Shown here: piece after piece, positions 58,475-64,000 of the stretch
Numbering within the stretch: the stretch's first letter is position 1
Layout of the letters: each line of letters begins with the position of its first letter
Assembly (NCBI RefSeq): GCF_008831285.2
Contig: NC_045144.1
Span: 18,429,716 to 18,493,715 of the forward strand
DNA: 64,000 bases
From: Nymphaea colorata
Taxonomy: Eukaryota; Streptophyta; Magnoliopsida; Nymphaeales; Nymphaeaceae
Reading direction: 5' to 3'
Translations under genes and position numbers: made by a program
The notes under the pieces: model-generated
Told to the model about the DNA's origin: nothing
The model's input: only the letters and a program-made list of their open reading frames with translations
The model's database searches: none

Positions 58475-59815
58475 AAAGTGATAATTTTTTGGAAAGATAA
58501 TCACTTGGTAAGGCCGCCAATAATAATCAAAAGACCATAAAATCAAATCCTTTCTTTCTTCAAATAGAGAAAGTGGCGTCGTTTTGTGAACCCCTTATTG
58601 TGTAACTTCACTCACTTTTTGGTTATGTTGGATTCTATGCCTTTTTTTGCATATGGTTGGCAAATCTTTCGTATATAAGTGGCATTGATTCAGTATCTTA
58701 ATTGATTCTTAATCATATCAGAAGGTAAAACTTAGAAAGTGTTTTCCTAAAAATATTTCAATAATGATTTTAGTCCACCAAATTTAAAAAAGAAAAAGAA
58801 ATCTTGCGTGCTTGTGTAAAAGAAAAAGGAGGGCAAGTGAAGCAAAGGCCTTAAATTCAGATGCATCTTGTGAATGAGAAAATCATTTCTTCTTCTTCTT
58901 CTTCGTCTTCTACTTCTTCTTTAAGTTTTCCATCCGTAATTACTGTTTAAGCAATGAGTTTGATGTGTCTTTTTGAGAGGAAGTACTTCAAAAAAGATGC
59001 TTCCATGAAATACAGTGTAGACGAAGCACGAATTGCATATACCAACCTGCACTTGAATGCACGAGGACCCTTATTCATATCAGAACATCCAAGAAATCAA
59101 TTTTCCAAATACTTAATGTCCTTGACCCGAACAGGTCAAAAAAATTAGCGGTGCAGAAAACCAGTTTGGAGAATATCTTTAAAAACCCAACAAAATCAAC
59201 TACAAATTAGATGAAATTTCGTCTGCACTTAGTTGACACATGGATTACGTAAAAATTTGGAATAAAAATTCATCCAAAATCCACATGAAATGGAGTATGC
59301 TAAAGATGATTGGAAATTTTCAGTATATAATCTTCAATAGTCGTCTATAAGGACTTATTTCGTTTACTCTATGAAGTATTCCCAGCCAAAAAATTATTGA
59401 ATAAAAACCATATATATTTAAAACAGAGCGCAATCGTAAAATAATTAAGCTAACCTAAAACATGAACCAAATCCACAAGATCAAACACGAAAGAAAACTC
59501 CAAGTATTGGCTAGAGGCACCAATGAAAAAGTGGGCCTAAATACACCTCCTAGAGGGACCCATGCAATCACGTAAATGCAATTTGAACTAAACGAGATGA
59601 AATAGCGCGCCTATTAAATGCACTCTAATGAAATCTAAATTAAATGAAATGCAAATGACAGTGAACGTAATTAATTGAAACGCAACACCAATAAACCTGG
59701 ACGAAATGCTATTGCGAATGAATGAGAGGATGAAAGAGAAGAGAAGGGAGCCCAAGAGAGAGGGAGGGTGGGAACTAGGCTGCCCAAATCGAGGAATACC
59801 TAGCAATGTGGACAA
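58475..59815. repeat. 5'-flank module of gene E
   Basis: Collinear with the flanks of A-D, ending in GGAGGGTGGGAACTAGGCTG and CCTAGCAATGTGGA, after which unrelated sequence begins. This is the right edge of the duplicated array. Confidence 0.65.
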
Positions 59816-60280
59816 GAGTAGGGACGTAATCTTGTTTTTCTTTAGTAACGACAGTAAAGGTTCTCCCCTCTTCGCTTCGCCAAAAGATGTTAGCAAACAT
59901 TCACCCTTTTTTGGATATATATATATATATATATATATTAAACCATCAGTAAAGGGGTCGATTATATACTGACATATCTAACGAAACGTCATTGAGAAGT
60001 TCTTTTTTCTTTCTTTCTTTTATCGAGGGACTGAAGTAGTCGACATTTTCACTAGTATAAATCCCACTCTCGGTTTTCTTTGTAAAAGTTCTCAAAGTAT
60101 TAATTTTCAATGACATTTCTCTGAAAAAAACTAACTAAAGGTTCTGCAGTCTTTGGACATTTACTGTCATTTCTCATAAATCATTAGTAAAAGTCCTTTG
60201 GGTTCCTCAGTGACGTTTTTTAGTCTAACGTCGTGGGCTTCAACTATGTTTTTCTGAGAAGTGTCAGTAAAAGTTCAACG
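59816..60280. repeat. CACTA-like ACTGACATTT-motif sequence with AT microsatellite
   Basis: An AT run at 59,916-59,938 is followed by scattered words such as CTGACATAT, CGTCATTGAGAAGT, CAGTAAAAG and GACATTTCTC, in alternating orientation, resembling the motif block in copy 1 and repeat R2. The ends are not defined. Confidence 0.35.
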
Positions 60281-60997
60281 TTTGATGTCCTACGCTCCCT
60301 TTTTTTTGGATTTCAGAAACTTAGCTGTGTGACCCGACATTTTCTTGAGTAAGGGTTCATTTTTAAATTCTAGCCCAACCTTCATTTCCCCTTTTGAGCT
60401 TTACATTTTAACCTTTTCAGTCACTGATATGGGGGTATTATAGAACGATGAATTTCTCGGGTATAATATGGCAAAGTTGTATATCTCAGGTATATCTTTA
60501 GAAAATCTCGGTAAATTTTTTAAAATTTTAAAACATTTAATAAATCCTAAAAATTACAAAAAAATAAAAAAAACGAAAAACAAATAAAACTCATATAATC
60601 ACGTTTTTTTATTTCTAGCATTTTTTGTTTTCTAGCCTCAATTATAATCTTCTGTGAGGAGTCATTCTGCTTGGTATGACCTTACTTATGTATGACCTTG
60701 CTTATCAGTAGTGTCTGTTTCATTTGGTTTGCAGGTTCCAAGGTCTGACAGTGGCATTATTTTTATTCGAGATCCAGCAATATATCAAAACAGAAAAAAG
60801 TTTAAATGATGATTGAAAGATAGCCATATTTCTGAAGGTATTCACTTCACCTTAGTAAGCATGTAGTTTTATATTTTACGTGCAGATATCATCCCTCAAT
60901 AGTCCCACAGCAGCTTGGTAGATGCATGTTGCAAGTTATGAGATTATGAAAATTTTGGTTGGAGGCAACACAATATCTATCCCTTTTTGGTAGTAGG
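60281..60997. other. No recognised feature
   Basis: AT-rich, with no open frame that resembles a protein and no repeat shared with the array. Confidence 0.5.
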
Positions 60998-61607
60998 TGT
61001 TGCGATTGTAAAGAGTGATCACCGACTCTTGAGAAGAGTCGAGAGAAGTCAAGAGGCTACAAGCCTCTTCCTTTTTTTGTAGGTGGGTGGATGTAATCAT
61101 TAAAGAAAAATAAAATAAATAAAAATATAAAGTGTAGAAATTGGTGGAAGCATCATCCACCGACTTCTTCATCCCTATAAACAGGGATGATGGGCATATT
61201 GAGGAGCGTGTGAAAAAGAAGAGTGTTGAGTGGGTGTGCTCACTTCATGAGCTGCTTGGGTGATATGAGTACAGCAAGGGGTGTGGGTGTCTTCTTTTGT
61301 AAGTGGGGTAGCTCATTACATGACCTAGTGAGGTGAGTCTTTCTTAGACTCTTGGTGTTCATATAATAGTTTATTGTTAAAAATAGTTATTCATGGTTTA
61401 AGTGTTGATGCACATGTTATATTGTTGTTTGGTCAAGTTCATTTTGTGAACTTTATTGGTGTTGTTATTAAGTTCCTCCTAAGTATACTTTGTTAAGTTT
61501 ATTATTGAGAATTATTTTGGACGTCGAGACTCTGTCAGTTTTTTTCTTCGCATAAATATGGGTTTGGATCTAAGTTATATATAGGGCCCACATTCGTTTT
61601 TCCTACA
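60998..61607 (+). mobile_element. Copia 5' LTR (element 2)
   Basis: 610 bp from TGTTGCGATTG to TTTTTCCTACA (TG...CA ends), directly followed by a primer-binding site. CATCCCTATAAACAGG near 61,170 is a possible TATA region. It matches the truncated LTR at 15,576-16,118. The 3' LTR is beyond the window. Confidence 0.8.
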
Positions 61608-61609
61608 AG

Positions 61610-61620
61610 TGGTATCAGAG
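61610..61620 (+). other. Primer-binding site of copia element 2
   Basis: TGGTATCAGAG, complementary to the 3' end of initiator tRNA-Met, two bases after the LTR. Confidence 0.85.
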
Positions 61621-61683
61621 TGAGGTTACGTCTAAGGGCCGATTTACTAGTGAGATTAATTGGGCCAATTATATTCAAAAATT

Positions 61684-63270
61684 ATGGCGGCATTAACAGT
61701 TGCATTAAATAATATTGAGAAGTTTAACAATAACAATTATAGCTATTGGAAATCTTGCATGGAGTCGCATTTTCTAAGACAGAAATTATGAGAGATAGTT
61801 TTGTGATCAGACTGTAATATTCATATCGACGAGGAAGCTAAGAAGAAATGGGTGATCAAGGCAGAAAAAACTCTATTCGCAATTAAAGTATCAATTAAAA
61901 AGGATTTATTAGAGCATATACGTGATGCTCCGACTCCTAAAGAAACATGGGATACTTTTGCAACATTATTTTCTCGTGCTAATGATGTTCACCTACAACT
62001 ACTAGAAAATGAGTTACCTACATTAACTTAAGGAAACATGTCGATAGCAGAATATTTTATGAAAGTTAAAAACATTTGTAAGGAGATTTCTCAAATTGAC
62101 CTTGAGTCTAAGATTATTGAGGCCCGTATGCAGAGAATTCTTATTCGTGGACTTCGTTCAGAATTTAGCAGTTTTATAATTGATGTTCAAGGCTGGCCAG
62201 TTCAACCAACATTGTTGGAGTTAGAGAATCTTTTGATTAATCAAGAAACATTAGTGAAGCAAATGGCTGGGCTTTCACTCAAAATAAATAATGAGGAAAC
62301 TTTGTTTAGTAAGGGTCAAAGGTCACGTTGGCCAGCTAAGTCAGTCATTAGGTCTCCAAGTAGAAATATTGATAAAAAGAAAAAGAAAAATATAGAAAAG
62401 AGAACAAGAGAAACTACAGAGCAGTGGAGACCAAAGAAGAAGTGTTTTAGATGTAAAATATATGAAGGAAATACAGCCACGACAAGTAAACAACGTGGGG
62501 AAGCTAATGAGACTGTATAGAAAAGTTCATTTTTATACACAATGGAGATTAAAGAGGATATTACACAAGAAAGATGCAATTCTGTTCATATAAAACCTGT
62601 AAAAGAAAAAGAAGAGAAGTTCAATTATCAACTGCTTAGATAATTGATTCTGAATGTTCAAATCATATAACTGGTGATGAGAGCAAGTTTTTAAGTATGA
62701 AAGAATATGACGAAAATCAAGTTGTTGTTACTGCTAATTACACAAAGCTCCCAGTGGCACACGATGGAGAAGCAAAGGTTATAGCTAACCTAGGCAAAGG
62801 CCGGATTTTACGAAACATTTATCATGTTCTAGGAATGACAAAGAGCATATTATTTGTGTGACAACTTACAGCTTTAGGCCACTATGTTGTGTTCGGTCTT
62901 AATAATGTGAAAGTTTATAAATACGCAGATGTTCAAGGAACTCCCATATTTGAAGGAAGAAAAGTTGAGTCAATATATGTCATATCAGCAGAAACAGCAT
63001 ATATTGACAAAATAAGGAAACATGATACTTCAGATATTTAGCATGAGAGACTTGTTCATATTGGATATAACAAACTTCAGGAGATGTCTAATAAAGGTCT
63101 GTTGATTGGTCTGCCAAAGCTTGAAGTATGAATAGACAAAGTATGCCCTGGATGTCAATATGAAAAGACACACAGAAGGCCATTCAAAGAATCCAAGTAC
63201 AGAGCTAAAGCACCATTCGAGCTTGTGCATTCAGATGTCTTCGGCAAAGTACCAGACCCATCAGTTGGAG
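61684..63270 (+). pseudogene. Copia gag-pol relic (element 2)
   Basis: Starts MAALTVALNNIEKFN. Gag continues to 62,520 with MSIAEYFMKVK and LRSEFSSFI and half of a zinc knuckle (CFRC, second half lost). Next come the protease region (IIDSECSNHITGD, where the active-site Gly of DSG is Glu) and GAG-pre-integrase (HERLVHIGYNKLQEM, VCPGCQYEKTHRRPF), then the first residues of integrase (FELVHSDVFGKV). Stops: TGA after QKL as in element 1, TAA near 62,029, and further ones near 62,860, 63,040 and 63,130. A GC-rich element interrupts it at 63,271. It is not functional. Confidence 0.85.
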
Positions 63271-63460
63271 GTAAGCCTGGGCACCAGGTCAGACCTCCGT
63301 GGGGTACCTGGTACCCGGCCCGCCACGGGCCCAGGCCCGACCTTGAAAAATTGAGTTTCGGGCTTTTTTTCTCGGGCTTGGCCCGGCCCGGTAAATAAAG
63401 GATCGGGCTTGGGCTTGCCGCTGTGATCGGTGGCGGCCCAAGAAGCCCGACATTATTATT
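63271..63460. mobile_element. GC-rich element inserted in copia element 2
   Basis: Begins GTAAGCCTGGGCACC, as does the element at 14,948, within integrase codons, and continues with GGCCCGGCCCGGTAAATAAAG and AAGCCCGACATT. The right end is uncertain. Confidence 0.5.
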
Positions 63461-64000
63461 ATAGTATTATTTCATTTTTTTTACAAAATTGAACTTAGGT
63501 AACTTAGGATTTTGGACTTTTTTTTGTAAAAAGCTTCATCCCCATCATCGAGACTGCCTCCTCTCATCCTCCTCATCGGCCCTCGGCTGCCTCCTTCGGT
63601 CCTTCCCATCATCGTCGTTGCCGCCGCCGCACAGCCGTCGGTCCTCTCCGTCAGCCTTTGGTCCTACCCTTCGCCGTCGCAGTGAAGGTCCGACTTTTTT
63701 TCGACGATTTTTGTCTGCCAGTTAGGGCTTCTTCCATCGCGCTCCTCTCCCTCACTACTGCCTCTTCATCACACTCTCCCTCGCTTCTCGTTTTCATCGC
63801 AACCAGTTGATCATTTTTTCATTTCATCGCCAGATTTTGCATTCCAATTGACTGTCCACCACAACCACTCGATCGAGAATGAGGAAAAGAAAGAAGAAAT
63901 AATCAGGATCAACCTTTGCCATCTCATTCGAGCGAGGAAATTCTTGTCTACGTTGGAACCCTTTGAAGTTCTCATCTACAGCCCCCTACCTTGGAAGCTT
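63461..64000. other. Unassigned, TC-rich in part
   Basis: Contains CT-rich and CGCC-rich stretches with a low-complexity plus-strand frame (63,489-63,725) of Ser, Pro and Arg. It may be the core of the GC-rich element, as at 14,948, or its flank. No gene is recognised. Confidence 0.35.

Overview
The window looks like nuclear DNA of a flowering plant. It is AT-rich and intron-containing, carries many GT/GA and AT microsatellites, and has Ty1/copia, LINE, SINE, MITE and CACTA-like debris plus a captured fragment of a pentatricopeptide (PPR) gene. The species cannot be fixed from the sequence. All calls come from reading the bases, splice sites and paralogue comparisons by eye; no database search was run.

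The core is a tandem array of neprosin-family genes (Neprosin_AP propeptide plus Neprosin/DUF239 catalytic domain; secreted glutamic peptidases), all on the minus strand. Five copies have complete six-exon models with consistent GT-AG, phase-0 introns: A (19,482-23,649, 413 aa), B (28,477-33,043, 528 aa), C (36,669-40,556, 429 aa), D (47,481-51,358, 415 aa) and E (52,858-58,396, 412 aa). All five have a signal peptide, the KTI..DGDIYDC propeptide start, the Glu of LEAGW, the Glu of WGGE and the C-terminal CYD...CP cysteine pair. A sixth copy at the left edge (160-3,390) is divergent, broken and runs out of the window. At least three first-exon relics (about 6.5, 6.85 and 12.95 kb), one promoter-only relic (34.9 kb) and one orphan intron (17.1 kb) show that the array was once larger.

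Layout: 0-3.4 kb broken copy with a CACTA-like repeat block in an intron; 3.4-14.9 kb decayed flanks, two foldback elements, LINE/SINE debris and a 1.7-kb imperfect palindrome next to an orphan neprosin promoter; 14.9-17.1 kb a GC-rich element and a truncated copia element; 17.1-19.4 kb flank repeats; 19.4-60 kb the five-gene array with repeated 5' and 3' flanking modules; 60-64 kb AT-rich sequence, then a second copia element interrupted by a GC-rich insertion.

Most notable points: an in-frame Asp-tract expansion at one site of the C-terminal Cys loop (2, 2, 5, 12 and 95 codons in the five paralogues); about 950 bp with no visible difference between B and C, and about 400 bp between D and E, which suggests recent gene conversion; a transposon-like insert carrying a broken PPR fragment in intron 4 of E; and a long palindrome that an orphan neprosin-type promoter could transcribe into hairpin RNA.
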